Source: Xiphias gladius
Lineage: Eukaryota; Chordata; Actinopteri; Istiophoriformes; Xiphiidae
Direction of reading: 5' to 3'
Assembly (NCBI RefSeq): GCF_016859285.1
Contig: NC_053414.1
Span: 9,482,517-9,546,516, forward strand
DNA: 64,000 bases
Below are positions 1 through 11,532 of this stretch, piece by piece (the first letter of the stretch is position 1; each line of letters starts with the position of its first letter). A model generated the notes under the pieces. The model was given only the letters and a program-made list of their open reading frames with translations, was not told where the DNA came from and made no database searches. Position numbers and translations under genes: made by a program.

Positions 1-779
1 AAGAACAGATAAACCCACTATGCGCTATGTACCCAGCACCAAACAGCAGACAGACAATGTGTGGTGAACATAGTGGAACATTACGCCGCTAACGAGCCAG
101 ATATTTCCTTCAGGGGTTGGTTGAGATCAAAACAGAGCTGAAAGGAGAATAATTGTAAATTATCACACAACAGTTAGCTGATTCGTTCGCCGTAATAACT
201 TAATAAGATGATATGTCAGTTTTGAATTTAGAGCTTATTGCACTGCTCCCAAGTGGCCAAAAAAGAAATTAATTAAAGCTGACATCATTGCACGCTAATT
301 GACCACCCGAACGCCCACCCCTAATAACACTGATTTGAATGGGCTGAAAGCATTGACTGCACCTGCTTTCACCAGTATTGTATAGTTTTTCTACAAAGGA
401 AAACTTAGACCACTACATCTGAAGCAAATCTGTAGCGTGTCTAATTTCGGAAAACTAGACAGATTTTCAACCACTACAAACCTTCACTTCAACACATGCA
501 GACTTTACAGTTTACTTTCGATGTCATCTATTTACCAGTATTTCTGAATGTTCTTCCAAACTGCATCCCTTGTTCTACCAGCAAGTTAAAGAAAAACAAT
601 CTTGCAATGTGATGAAAGAGCACGATTCAGTGTGTAACTTCAGGGTCCAAATGACGAACTTGAACTGGGACAGCTTTAATAGAAAAAAAATGTTTGAAAT
701 CTGAGAAACCTTTTAGACAAGCATATTAATAGGGGAATCACTGCTGTGAATTTATGTTTCCATGTCTGTGTTTTTCCAG
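1..779. other. Intronic DNA of FAM83G (+) and SLC5A10 (-), no exon seen
   Basis: No exon of either flanking gene was found here on reading both strands. The stretch is AT-rich and ends in the polypyrimidine tract and AG acceptor (777-779) of the FAM83G exon that follows. The missing 5' exons of FAM83G and the missing 3' exons of SLC5A10 must lie to the left of the window. Confidence 0.6.
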
Positions 780-2178
780 CTTCACCTGGTCCTCCTCTCG
801 TTTGGACCGTAACCTCATCACTGTGATCACAGGACAGGCAGTGGAGACATTTGACCTGCAGTTTCGTGACCTTTATCTCATGTCCAGAGGTGTGTCTCTA
901 AACAAGGTTCCCATGGTAGACGAACCGATCCCCGACCCGCTCCCTCAGGCGGCTCCTGCTCCTGTGTCAGCCACTGTTGCTAGGAAGCTCATCAATCCCA
1001 AATACGCCTTGGTTGCCACAGGAACCCACATAAGCCCATCCTCCTCTGACCAGAACTCCAGCAACAAGAACTCAAACTCTCAGAATCCCACTGGGCTAAA
1101 GATTATGAAGGGGCGTCTTAAGGACGTTATCGAAGAACCACCCATACACCCGGCTTTAGCCAATCTGGCCAAAGCGTACCTGATCCCATACTTGCCAACC
1201 TGGCCAGAGCCAGACCCACCCAGTGATGTGATTGGCTTTATCAATATCAGGGATGAAAAGCGGGCCAATCAGGTTCACCTACAGAGGTCAGAGAGGTTTG
1301 AGGTCAGCCAGGCTATACGCTTCAGCTCACCACTGACACTACCAGACCAGACTGAGGAACCTGCTTCAGGTCAGGATGCAAACGCTGCAGGAACAGCCAA
1401 AAATCCCTCTAGGATTACAAATCCAGAACCTTCTACTCCTGTGGGTCCAACCAACAAAGAGGTCAAAGAGAAAACACACACGGCTCTGAATAAAGACCAA
1501 ACCGATACAACAGATTCCAGAGAGGCCCCTCCGCAGACGAACACACTTCCAACACAAGAAACACACAAACCAAATGCACAGACTCCCAAATCATCATCTA
1601 GCATTACTGCTGATTCACAACCAGCAGAAAATGCTAAACAAAGTCCAGAGACACAGACTGCAGCACCTCCTGTTCCTAAACGCCGCACACTGCATTTAGT
1701 CATCGACCCCGCTCCCTCAGAGCAGCCTGGCCAACCACAGGTGACTATGATAAAAGTGGACCAATTGGAAAGTCTAAATGACCCTTCTGTCAAAAAGAGA
1801 ACCCGGGAGGAGCTGATGCCAGGCCGTGGCGGCATGACAGCAAAGGACGACGGCAGCAACGGCAACGGCAGCCAAGACAGCACCAAGGTCATGTGTGACC
1901 AAGCAGCCAATGATGATCCTTCAAGTGCTTCCACGGCGTCTGAGGAGGAGTTTTATGACACTCAGCAGGAGCCAAGTGACCTGTTGACAAACGGAGTGAC
2001 GACAGGCTCAGGCCGCGGGCGTCGCCAAGGAGACGGGGTCAACATCATGGCCCGCCTCTCCCAGAGCATGCTGGACCTGCGGGAGCCCAGCCAATCAGAG
2101 GACAGCGCTGCCCTCATCCGCCAATCACAGCAGCTCCGCAGACAAGCTCACCCCTCCCCACACAGGCATATAGGACAG
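780..2178 (+). CDS. FAM83G: FAM83G large penultimate exon (end of DUF1669 and disordered tail)
   Basis: This 1399-bp exon begins with the last base of a split Ser codon and ends exactly on a codon boundary. About the first 30 residues are the conserved end of DUF1669. After that come Pro/Gln/Ser-rich stretches, a basic PKRRT patch near 1675-1690 and an acidic [10 protein letters not shown] segment near 1945-1970. A further conserved-looking block, [16 protein letters not shown], lies near 2041-2088. The sequence stays open throughout, which 1.4 kb of non-coding DNA rarely would. Confidence 0.9.
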
Positions 2179-4910
2179 GTGAGCATCCAGTGGAAATAAT
2201 TTCATTACTATTCCTCTAGTGTTGAAACAGTAAGTTAGTTCATAGAAAATTAATGGCCAACGATGAATCTTTCAAACCATTTTATATTTGCTGGTTTCAG
2301 CTTTGCTGCATTTTTTGTTTTCCAACAATGTGCATTTTTTCACATTTTACAGACTAGATGATTAAACAGTTAATTCAGTTTAAATAATCGACAGATCACT
2401 TAAAAAAAATACTATTAACTGTAGCACTGAAACGATTGGTTGATTAATTGACCAATAGAAAAAGTAACAATTTTAATTGCTCAATAGTTTAATTTTCAAG
2501 CAAAAATGCCAAATCATAACCAGTTCCAGCTCCATGTTTGTAAGAATTTGCTGCTTTTCTCTGTTTAATAACATTGTTTATTGAATGTTTGAGTTTTGGA
2601 CTGAAGGTCAGACAAAATAAACACCATAAAGATATTACTGTGGGCTTTAGGAAAATGGTATGGTTGTTTTTCACTGTTTTCCCACATTTTATAAACTAAA
2701 TGATTAATAGATTAACTGAAAAAATATTCAACAGATGAATCATAATTCTAAATAATTGTCAGTTGCAGTTTTACACACACGGTGATGTTGACGCAGATGT
2801 TGACGCAATGCTTGTCTAAATCTTTTAAATCCTTTTTTAATGTTTAATGACTAATCACTGACGAAAACAAGTGCAGAGGATCCCAGAATTGATGTTTGTC
2901 ATGAACATGTTGAAAACACAGTCCAGTGACTGTCCATTTACAAGAAAGACACGGATGGCGTCACACATATTTATACAAATTAATTTCAGAAAAGGTGTGC
3001 TTCACCAGTGGTGTCAAAGCAGGCCAACTACCTGCTTACAGTTAAACATGACGAACCATTTTCCTGATTAAAAGGTGTGTGACTGTCAGCACACATGCGT
3101 GTGCACGCACCTGGATAGAGGGCTCGGCTGATCATGCCAGGGAGGATGATGAAGATGAAGGGCAGCATCTTCAGATAGGCAGCCAGGATCGATGCTCCTT
3201 TCACGTGACTCATGTTCTTAGCAGAGAGGGACCGTTGTACAATAACCTGCACATGCAGAAACACAAATAGTAATAATGTTAATTTTATTTATGTAGCGAT
3301 TTTCATTTAACTAAGAAATGTATAGTGTAATAGAATATACATAAATAAGACTAAAGAAGGATTAAAGTGCTGTTTAACAGATAAAATTAAGAGAGCAAGT
3401 GCAGTACAAGCACACAATAAAAACAATATGAGAAAATGCTTTTCTAAAATAATTTGTTTTTAGAGAGTAAGCAGGCCACAAATATAGTCACACACGTACA
3501 GTATGTGACTTAAAAATTATTCAAATTGTTAAAGTTAAAGTTGAGATTAAATTATTCACACTTAATGAATGCATATAGACCACGATGATACTGTAGCTAT
3601 TGCGCATATTTTTGTATATTTCAAAAGAGGATAAAGCCATTTTTTCCATGGCATCTGTTGACTGACATTTTACAGTTGGCATTACAAAGAGACTTCTAAT
3701 AGCTAAAAAGTGGAGCACATCATAGCCCTGTAGCCTGTGAGCATTGATAGAATGTTCCCCCTTTTTCAACAAGCCCACTTAGTTTTGTACTTAAGGGTAC
3801 AAAACCAACGCTAAGCCATCTATCCCTTTAAGACATTCAGCATTTGAGAGGAACCATCATGCTGTTATGTTTGAATGCAATTTTGAAAGTAAAATCTAGC
3901 AAGCTAGGCTAACTAGCTTACACTCAGAAATTAAAGGCCTGATTGCCATGCTTGCTAATGTTAACACTAATTTCCATAGTCATTAGTTTTCATTCATGTT
4001 GTGTCAAACTTTTGTCAGATGTGACACTGACTAACTGAAGAATCTGAACCTATGATAATCACATGTTTATGTTTTATCGGAGTTTAACTGAAGGAAGTTC
4101 TGAGATAACCAAATTTTAATAGTAAGCCAGATCTGTAGACTGCTCACTTGCCTGGCATCATTTGAATAAAAGTCATAAAATGATCTGGAACTTCCCTAGT
4201 TTGAGTCTGGCCAGGGACCTATGTTGCATGTCATTCCCATCTCACTCTGCTCTAATTTTGTTACATATCTCAACTGTTTAACAAAAGCATAAAATACCCA
4301 AAAATACTTTTTTTTGGAAAAAGGAAAATAATAAACATATGACCCAAACGTAACATATAGATAGAGAATAGTAAAGGACCCGGGATTGATCCCTGGGGCA
4401 CTCCATGTGTGAAATCGGTATTGGAGGATTTACAGGATTTTCAGCTACCGATAGCCAGCCAACCCATAGCCACACAAATGGACAACATGTGTAACTCTTA
4501 TGGACTTGTTCATGTCTCACTCATCTCTCTCTGTCTAGTTGTTCCAGACCTCAAGATCTCCGGGTCGTGATGTAAGACTGCGAGGACCTAAAGTAATCAT
4601 TGCCAAACCAGGAAGTTACCACCGCCCCACCCGAGCAGCTGGCCCTGTGATAGGAGGACACCGTTACTGGCAGGGCCAAACACTGCACTCTGATTCGGCC
4701 CAGCTGCGCACAGAGACACGGTCCAGCCGGTCACCAAGACGCCACAGCCCAGGATACAGGAAGACTGAACACGGCTCGCCACAGCCGCCAGCCAACTCAT
4801 CAGGGTTACTAGGAATTTCTCTCACAAAACTGAGCAATATCAAAAACCTGAAGGCACGAGGAGGACTGTCACAGAAGAAAGTGTCTCAAAATAACAAGGC
4901 TACTAGGTAG
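780..4910 (+). CDS. FAM83G: FAM83G (PAWS1), 3' part: penultimate and last coding exons
   Basis: FAM83 proteins are scaffolds that anchor casein kinase 1 through the DUF1669 (PLD-like) domain; FAM83G also binds SMAD1 and acts in BMP and Wnt signalling (family knowledge). Two exons are visible: 780-2178 (AG acceptor at 778-779, GTGAGC donor at 2179) and 4539-4910 (TAG stop at 4908-4910). Together they encode about 589 residues and are in phase. The first exon opens with the end of DUF1669: the [20 protein letters not shown] stretch, then QFRDLY, whose Phe matches the family's CK1-docking Phe. The rest is a long, low-complexity Ser/Thr/Pro-rich tail. The acceptor at 4536-4538 (TAG) was chosen; an alternative CAG at 4546-4548 would also keep frame. 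The gene is partial because its 5' exons lie off the window. Assignment to FAM83G rather than another FAM83 rests partly on its interleaving with SLC5A10, as in human 17p11.2. Confidence 0.88.
2395..2760. repeat. Dispersed AT-rich teleost repeat (GATTAATTGA-type)
   Basis: In the FAM83G intron, motifs such as ACTGAAACGATTGGTTGATTAATTG are followed by text about 'taaactaaatgattaatagattaact'. The same word set recurs near 24935-25000, 25895-25960, 33370-33610 and 60760-61070. I recognise this as a common fish interspersed element but cannot name its family with certainty. The copy is decayed and its borders are approximate. Confidence 0.45.
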
Positions 4911-7900
4911 AACTGCCACTGCCAATACAGGTATACGAAGATGTTTGTTGATATAGACTTCCTACTAAGAAACTGGTGATTCCTCAATGTGTCATTCCCT
5001 TTTATCAAACCCTATGGCTCAACACACAAGAACCGGGATTTTTTGACTATGTCAACAAGGAATGGCAATTTGACTTGATGGCGTGTTTTAAGAGGTATTG
5101 TCTGTAAATGAATCGCATCTCCTTCCAAACAAATGCTCCCTGGATAAAGGCTTCCGATTGGATGGTTTCAGTAGTTTCTGGCTGACAGTGAATTTTAAAA
5201 GAAGATACTGATATCTAGGAGGAAATGAACTCTGATAATAATATAATGTATCAGCTGATATTTATGTCTTTTTTAGCAGGGATTCCTCAAATTTGGTTAT
5301 AAAAAAGCTAAGATTTCTACTCGAGGCAGGTTATTTTGTAGATGATAACTGACACCCTACTAGATTTGGTCAGCTGTGACAGTCTTCCTTGCCAAATAAG
5401 CCACTTATTATAATAAGGCAAATATTTATAATTTACCCAAGTTGCTTTCCTTTTTCAGAATTTCATATTATAACGTATGTAGATATGATGTATCTGTGAC
5501 ATGCAAGACCAGCCGATCATGTTTGCCCGCTGACTATACGAGCCAGGCTCTAGTGTTGGTACCTGTGTGATCAGTTATTGATGGTGCGAGGGTAAAGCTA
5601 CTGTGTTTATTTCTTTTACTTATGTGGCAGATGTTATTGATTACCTGTGCGGCTTTAGAGACAAGGTGTATGCAATGTTAAACACTGATGTGGGACCAAA
5701 ACTGAATGTTGTAAATAAAAAGACAGATTGTTGCTCTGTTGTTGTCTCAACCAGCTCAGGTAAATCAGCAGTTGGTAAAGAATCCTGCAGCCATATGCAT
5801 CTCTGTGTTTCAGGAAAGTCTTTTAGTCTTAAAGTGAAAGTCCATAACTCAAGCCTATAACATCTGCACCAAAACAACTGATCCGGAAATAATCCAGAAC
5901 AGTTACAGAGGTATTTTTAAGTCTGTCTGCTTTTGCCTCATAGCCGTAGAAAAATATAATTGTAACTTTTAGGTTTCTAAAGGGATTTTTGAAGCCTGGT
6001 GTTCGGTGTATTTTGGCGCAAGATCATCATCTGGGCATCGGCTGGAACCTGACCTTTTTCTTTTGCAGAATCTTGTGGATGCAGCCGCATTAGTAGAGTG
6101 GAGTCTGGTAGGGCAAGTAGTATGAACAAAACCAAACAAATTTTTTAGGTTAAAATATTGAAAGGTCATTCTTGACCTTGGAAACCGTAGTCAAAACAGT
6201 CCCAACACACGGTCCATTTAGGAGCTCTTCGAGAGATTGAGTGTTTTGCGATACTTAATTGGAGGAGTGAACAAAGACACAGACCAAAATTATTTCCGAA
6301 ACATCATAAATTTCTGGTTCAGCTTTAACCAGCCAGATTTACTAGAGTTGAGCATCTACACACTTTTTCCTATGCCATGGACAGTTCCGACAGAAATTTT
6401 GGATGTGCTCATTTTCCAGTTAATTTCCAAATATGCCTTATTAACAGACATCTCAGGATATTTTTACAGGACTTAAATAAATCTAGTAAGGCAAAACATT
6501 ATTATTACTGGAGATTTTAGCAATTGAAAAACTAGGAAGACCTACCAAGACTATAGAAAACACACAAATTAAAATATTTTTCCTGTTGTATCATTTTAAT
6601 CAACAACTGCCTCCAGAAAATAACTTATAAAAACACATCTGATGTTATTAAATTTTTGAAATGTATTTTGAGAGAGAACTGAGGCGTCTCCAATTCACTT
6701 GGAATCAGTTGGCCCTTCTGGGGCAAGCCCACGGTGGTCATTGGAGGAACTACACCTTTAGGCACGTGTGTATACGCGTGTGCATGTACTGTATGTGTAT
6801 GCTGTAGATGTACCTGGTCGGTGCACCAGTACCACGTAGCCAGTATGGTGAGCCCCAGTGTCATGCCAGGCCAGGGCAAGTCTCCAGTGACGGCGTCTCT
6901 GAACAGGTGCATGGCGTCCTGACGTGGCAGGTGGCAGGTACTGTTTGGAATGATCTTACTGGGCACCGCCATGCTGTACACACGCTCCAGGTTACTGTAC
7001 CCTCCAATCTTGTTGAAGGCTGTTGATCAAAAACACAACTCCAACTATACGTTCCTTATAATAAATGCTGTTTTATGCTCACATCTGCAAATGTGTATGC
7101 ACAGTTTGTGTTTGCCTTTAAATGATGGAAATTGCACATACCGGTAATCGTTAGGATAATTGCTCCCACAATCATGATAACTGTCTGAAGAGTGTCGGTG
7201 TAGATGACCGCAGCAAGGCCACCTGAAAAGAAGGGAGTACGGGCTTTTTAGCATCAATCCACAACAACAGTTATATTTATTATGCCTCTAAAATTACACA
7301 AAAGCGGGCAAAACAGATGTGACTGCGTACAGTATGTCTTCTGTCGTTTATGAAATTGTATTTCTGACTCTAAATGTAAGTGTTTCCCTGATGACTGCTA
7401 ATCCCTACTAGCCATTGGTCTGGAGACCAAACTGCGAGGTTGAGCGAGCATGCAGACAAATGTGAGAGTGCACAAAGATGTGAAAAGAGGGAGAGAGACA
7501 CACTGTGAGCAAGGGTCCAAGGGGTTTTAGGGCACACAGAGCTGTGAATTTAATAGAGAACAAATGAGTAACAACTGAAAGAATGAGGTTATTGAGTGAA
7601 CCTGTGGATAATAGCAATGCAAATAATAGTGTGTTGCGCACAGAATAGATTTTTTTTTTTTTTGCTCTAATTAATAGAGTAATTAACCTAAAAAATTCTG
7701 CACATGCAAAAAAAAAAATCTTTTTCTGTGTTTAAAATGTCCTGTGGTGTGCTCAAAATAGAGATACACATATAATGTTTAGCGTTTTTTTGTGTACCTG
7801 CAATAGTGTAGAGTGCAGTGACCACCAGCATGAGGACAGTGGACAGGTAGAGGTTCCATCCCAGACACACCTGAACGAACAAGGCTCCAGAGTACAGGTC

Positions 7901-7971
7901 AGTCTGGTGATGGAAATGCAACACATCCATCAGCAAAGATTCAGTCTCATAGCAGACGGTGTTTGTGTGTG

Positions 7972-8032
<61 letters not shown>

Positions 8033-8325
8033 CACATTGTCGTACTGATATCTTTGTGAAGACAGACAGCAGCAGCGAGAGGACGGCCAGGTAGGTTCTG
8101 ATCCTCTCTCCTCCAAAACGACGACCCAGATACTCCGGCATCGTCACGATCTGAACACACACATTTCAACATCTTCGACACACCACAGCTACACAGAGGA
8201 GGCAAACTTAAGAAGCCTATGAGCTCAGCATGATCTACCAACCAGCAGGTGGTGACGGTGGATAAGTTCAATATGTTCAACCTTCCCCCGTTTAAATATA
8301 ATTATAAACCAACAAGGAGAAAAGG

Positions 8326-8414
<89 letters not shown>

Positions 8415-8565
8415 TGGCTGTGTGTGTGTGTGAGTGTGTGTGTGTGCTCACTGTAGTGTAACACCCTGCTGGGGAATTTTCAAGGCGGGGAATGCTTTTA
8501 AGGAGAATGTCCTTGGCACCCAAATGTACCTGCCGAACCAGCCTGAACAAGCAAGCTTGCACCCA

Positions 8566-8647
<82 letters not shown>

Positions 8648-11336
8648 TGTGTGTGTGTTTCTGCAAACTAACCCCCGAAGAGATGTAGACAGGCACAAAT
8701 ACCCAGGCCAGAGCCAGCAACACATAGGTGGCCTGAGAGGGGAAACCAGACAGAAAGAGGACAGAGAAGAATGACCAGATTGCTATAATCAGTCGCCTCC
8801 GGAGATAAAATCTCCCTGGTCAAACTGAGGAAAAAACATTTAACTCTTTAAGTGGTCTGAAAACTCATGAGGAAGCCTTTGCACTGGTACTGTGGAATGA
8901 CTCATGCCTCATGTTCACCGCCTCCTACAGCTGGGTGGCATTTAAAAAGTTCTGCTGCTGCCCCCTGCTGCGTGTTGCCTGCTGCATCTGTTGAAAGATG
9001 TTCAAACACCAACACACACACTGCAAAAGTAGTTTCATCTCGTTCAAGGAGGTAATTAGGTAAAATAGCCACTGCACTGCTGAGTACATATGTTTTCTTT
9101 TCGGATATAAAAGGGAATCGGTCATTGAAGATGTATGCTGTTGTTTTCTCGCACAAAATAGCTCGTATTTGTCTCGTCAGCACACCACGAAAGAAAAACC
9201 ACATGCAGAGGGATTAGCAGGCTAGTTCCGCTCCATTCCAGACAACAATGTGTTCGGTTACTATTTCCAGATACATTTGAATGGCATCTCATGTGTGCTC
9301 GTGTTTTTTTACCCACATTCCATTCAAAACCAGTGACAGCGATGCCTCCAGCGGCTCCAGTCCCGGCCAGACCAATAAACAGACCCGAGCCCTCCGAACT
9401 GGCAAACAGAGAGGCGCCGATCTGTACACAGCAGTGATGGAAGAAGTGTTCAGATCTTTTACTTAAGTACCAGCACAACAACGTAAAAATACGTTAAGTG
9501 TTAGAAGTTAAATGAACTCAAAGTAACAAAAGTAAAAGAACTTTCTCTGCAGAAAAATGTATCACATATTACATTGTTGTTAATGCTGATGCATGAGTGC
9601 ACAAGCAGTATATTATGGTCGTAGCTGGTCGAGGTGATGTTAGTTTCAACTAGATCATTTAGAGGTAGTTTAGTCCGGCGGTTCCCAACCTGTGGGCCGG
9701 GCCCCTCCAAAGAGTCACAGTATAAATCTGAGGTATCATGAGATGATTGATGGGGGAGGAATGGGGAGAAAACAGGCTACTGCTGGACAAAATTTGCTTT
9801 CTGGATGTTGCTCTTCTCTTTGCTTTATTTGTGAATTACTGGACACTTTTACTTCTTTGGGACTCAAACATTTCTTTAAATGAAACCACCTGAGAAGTTT
9901 AAGGGGAAAAATCATTCCTCAGTGGAACTGCCAACAACTCGTAGACATCTGAATCGTAACGACGGGCCCCAACTAGACACTTGTTCTTGTAAAAGGGGTC
10001 TCAAGTGAAAAAAGGTTGGGAACCGCTCATTTAATCTTCAGCAATGTCTTGTATTTTATATGCTTATCATACGTGTTTTTGTTTTTTCGTTTTTTAAATT
10101 GTAAAATCTCAATCTGAAAAGTAATTAGCCATCAGATGAATGTAGTGGAGTAAAAAGTAAAATATTCCCATCTGAACTGTAGTGGAGTAGAACCCAGTAG
10201 CATAAACTGGCATCCACAAATTACATTGTTCATAATGCCCAAGGTTCACGAACTATCAGTATCGCCTATCAACATTCATCTCCTTACTGATGTTTACAAC
10301 CAGGCACTAGTTTATCAGAAAAAAGGCTTCATACAAGCACAATTTAAAAACACAGAACATCCAGAGAATTTAAACTTCTCCTCGGCCTTTTGAGACCTTT
10401 ATGACTTGTCTTTTTTTTTTTTTTTTTTTTTGTCAAAAAATAGTTATTCACATGAAACTTATTCTTTGACTTTTTATCAACATTTTGTGTGGGTTCAACA
10501 TTTCACATTTCCTGTCTTTGTTCTCTCTTCATTTGTACCATTTTTAATTTTGCACACATATCAACAGGTAGTCGAACTCTATGTAGAAATTAAAAAAGGG
10601 TTATACAATGATAGGTCTGCAGTTGTAAATGTAATTAGAAGTTTATGAGTGGCCCTTTTCCAGAAGATAAGTGCTCAAACTGTCATTTGGAGGGGTGTCC
10701 CTACTGAATTAAAAACATAGCTTGAAAGACAGTCGGAGTGTGGTGTTGGAGGGGGATTTTCCACAGCCTGGCAACTAAAAGTTGTTCTTATTAAATTGCT
10801 TATAACTGAACCATAAAGAATTGGTAAATGATTTATTAACCATTTATAAAGCCATTAATTACAGCTTATAAACCCTTTATAAATGGTGCCTAACACAAAG
10901 TGGTACCATTTTGACTAATAAAAAAGTTTTTCAGTCTAGGATGGGACAACCCAAATCTCAAAACCACTCAGAACGCAGATGAAAATGTATGTTGTGTTAA
11001 ATCTATGATAAAATCATCCCAGCATTTTGCTGCGTCTACAGATCATGAGATGCAAACACACACTCACCGGCCACCAGGCCATGTCCCGTCCGGCCAAAAA
11101 GTATCCGCTCAGCGTGTTCCTGCTCACCCTGCATGACGACTGACGGAGAAGAAATGTCACGCACGAGCAGCCAGACGCACGCACGTAGACAACGGAAAAG
11201 CACACGCATATAAAACTCTGACTCTTACCCAGATGCCGACAGCCAGGTTGAGGAGAAAGTAGGTTGCTATTACAATAATGTCAGAGAAGCTGAAGGACTG
11301 CGATAGGGCGTAGAAGTTGATGGTGGAATTCGACAT
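3111..11336 (-). CDS. SLC5A10: SLC5A10 / SGLT5 sodium-sugar symporter, 5' part (exons 1-9)
   Basis: SLC5A10 is a plasma-membrane Na+-coupled mannose/fructose transporter of the SLC5 family. Nine exons are visible in transcript order: 11229-11336, 11068-11139, 9317-9421, 8673-8732, 8046-8150, 7798-7903, 7142-7222, 6814-7019 and 3111-3246. All have GT-AG ends and compatible phases, and give about 326 residues. Diagnostic stretches are [13 protein letters not shown] (first helix), [115 protein letters not shown] and [11 protein letters not shown]. The start is the first ATG upstream of helix 1, 36 codons before the first donor. The C-terminal half (about 270 residues in the family, including the sugar-gate Gln) is off the left edge. 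Exon 9 lies inside the last intron of FAM83G on the other strand. SGLT paralogues are close in sequence; the neighbour gene supports SLC5A10. Confidence 0.92.
4140..4320. repeat. tRNA-derived SINE fragment (teleost type)
   Basis: A B-box-like GTTTGAGTCTGG is followed by GGACCTATGTTGCATGTCATTCCC and a CT-rich stretch. This matches the 3' body of a very common fish SINE, in which 'tttgctgcatgtca' precedes 'ctctctc'. A second copy lies at 61136-61302. Borders are approximate and no clean target duplication was seen. Confidence 0.5.
4911..6813. other. FAM83G 3' UTR and SLC5A10 intron, no further exon seen
   Basis: After the FAM83G stop the sequence is AT-rich, with short open frames that show no family resemblance. 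An AATAAA at 5714-5719 is the best candidate polyadenylation signal on the + strand, giving a 3' UTR of about 0.8 kb. This stretch also forms part of SLC5A10 intron 8 on the opposite strand. Confidence 0.45.
5714..5719 (+). promoter_or_regulatory. Candidate polyadenylation signal of FAM83G
   Basis: A canonical AATAAA about 800 bases after the FAM83G stop codon. Other AT-rich hexamers lie nearby, so the true site is uncertain. Confidence 0.3.
7964..8030. repeat. (GT)n microsatellite beside the SLC5A10 exon 5 donor
   Basis: A nearly pure GT tract with one TT interruption. In the SLC5A10 transcript (- strand) it reads (CA)n and starts 10 bases after the exon 5 donor at 8041-8045. Confidence 0.95.
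8327..8446. repeat. (GT)n microsatellite in SLC5A10 intron 4
   Basis: A long GT tract broken by TCTGGC and GA interruptions near its right end. Confidence 0.95.
8571..8658. repeat. (GT)n microsatellite beside the SLC5A10 exon 4 donor
   Basis: A GT tract with one TT interruption. In the transcript it is (CA)n and begins about 8 bases after the exon 4 donor hexamer at 8667-8672. Confidence 0.95.
9434..10212. mobile_element. Non-autonomous DNA transposon (TACTTAAGTA-type) with a nested second element
   Basis: The left end reads GTGATGGAAGAAGTGTTCAG then TTTTACTTAAGTA; the right end carries AGTGGAGTAAAAAGTAAAAT and TGTAGTGGAGTAGAACCCAG. The same end motifs recur at 13760-13890, 35045-35140, 36809-37447 and 45950-46506. 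This is a common fish short-DNA-transposon family. It begins only 13 bases outside SLC5A10 exon 3 (9317-9421), on the acceptor side. A second element with its own inverted ends (9678-10026) sits inside it. Confidence 0.6.
9678..10026. mobile_element. hAT-like MITE with 14-bp terminal inverted repeats
   Basis: The left end GCGGTTCCCAACCT (9678-9691) is the exact reverse complement of the right end AGGTTGGGAACCGC (10013-10026). There is no coding capacity in 349 bp. The flanks TTTAGTC and TTTAATC could be a decayed target duplication. The GGTTCCCAACC end sequence is typical of hAT-superfamily miniature elements. Confidence 0.75.
10800..10915. repeat. Short AT-rich palindromic repeat (TTTATAAA-type)
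   Basis: The block contains repeated and inverted TTTATAAA words: ATTTATTAACCATTTATAAAG, then CTTATAAACCCTTTATAAAT. It resembles a frequent fish MITE-like repeat. It is in SLC5A10 intron 2 and contains no exon. Confidence 0.4.
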
Positions 11337-11424
11337 CCTCGGTGTTCACGAAAATACACACACACACTTTTAAAATACAGCAAAAACATGCGCGTTTGCG
11401 TCCTGAGTTGCCCTTTTCTTACAG

Positions 11425-11439
11425 CCACACACACACACT

Positions 11440-11474
<35 letters not shown>

Positions 11475-11482
11475 GCACGCAC

Positions 11483-11520
<38 letters not shown>

Positions 11521-11532
11521 GCACACACACAC
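11425..11532. repeat. (CA)n compound microsatellite upstream of SLC5A10
   Basis: CA tracts interrupted by CT, TA and CGCACG units, about 90 bases upstream of the SLC5A10 start codon. Confidence 0.9.

Noticed and set aside
3079-3270. + strand open frame over the SLC5A10 exon 9 region
   Set aside because: Shadow of the - strand SLC5A10 exon, which has splice sites and strong family identity.
5603-5860. 85-codon + strand open frame after FAM83G
   Set aside because: No domain and no splice or start context; it lies in the probable 3' UTR and contains the candidate polyadenylation signal.
7688-8774. Many overlapping open frames of Cys-Val or Thr-His repeats
   Set aside because: By-products of GT/CA microsatellites in SLC5A10 introns.
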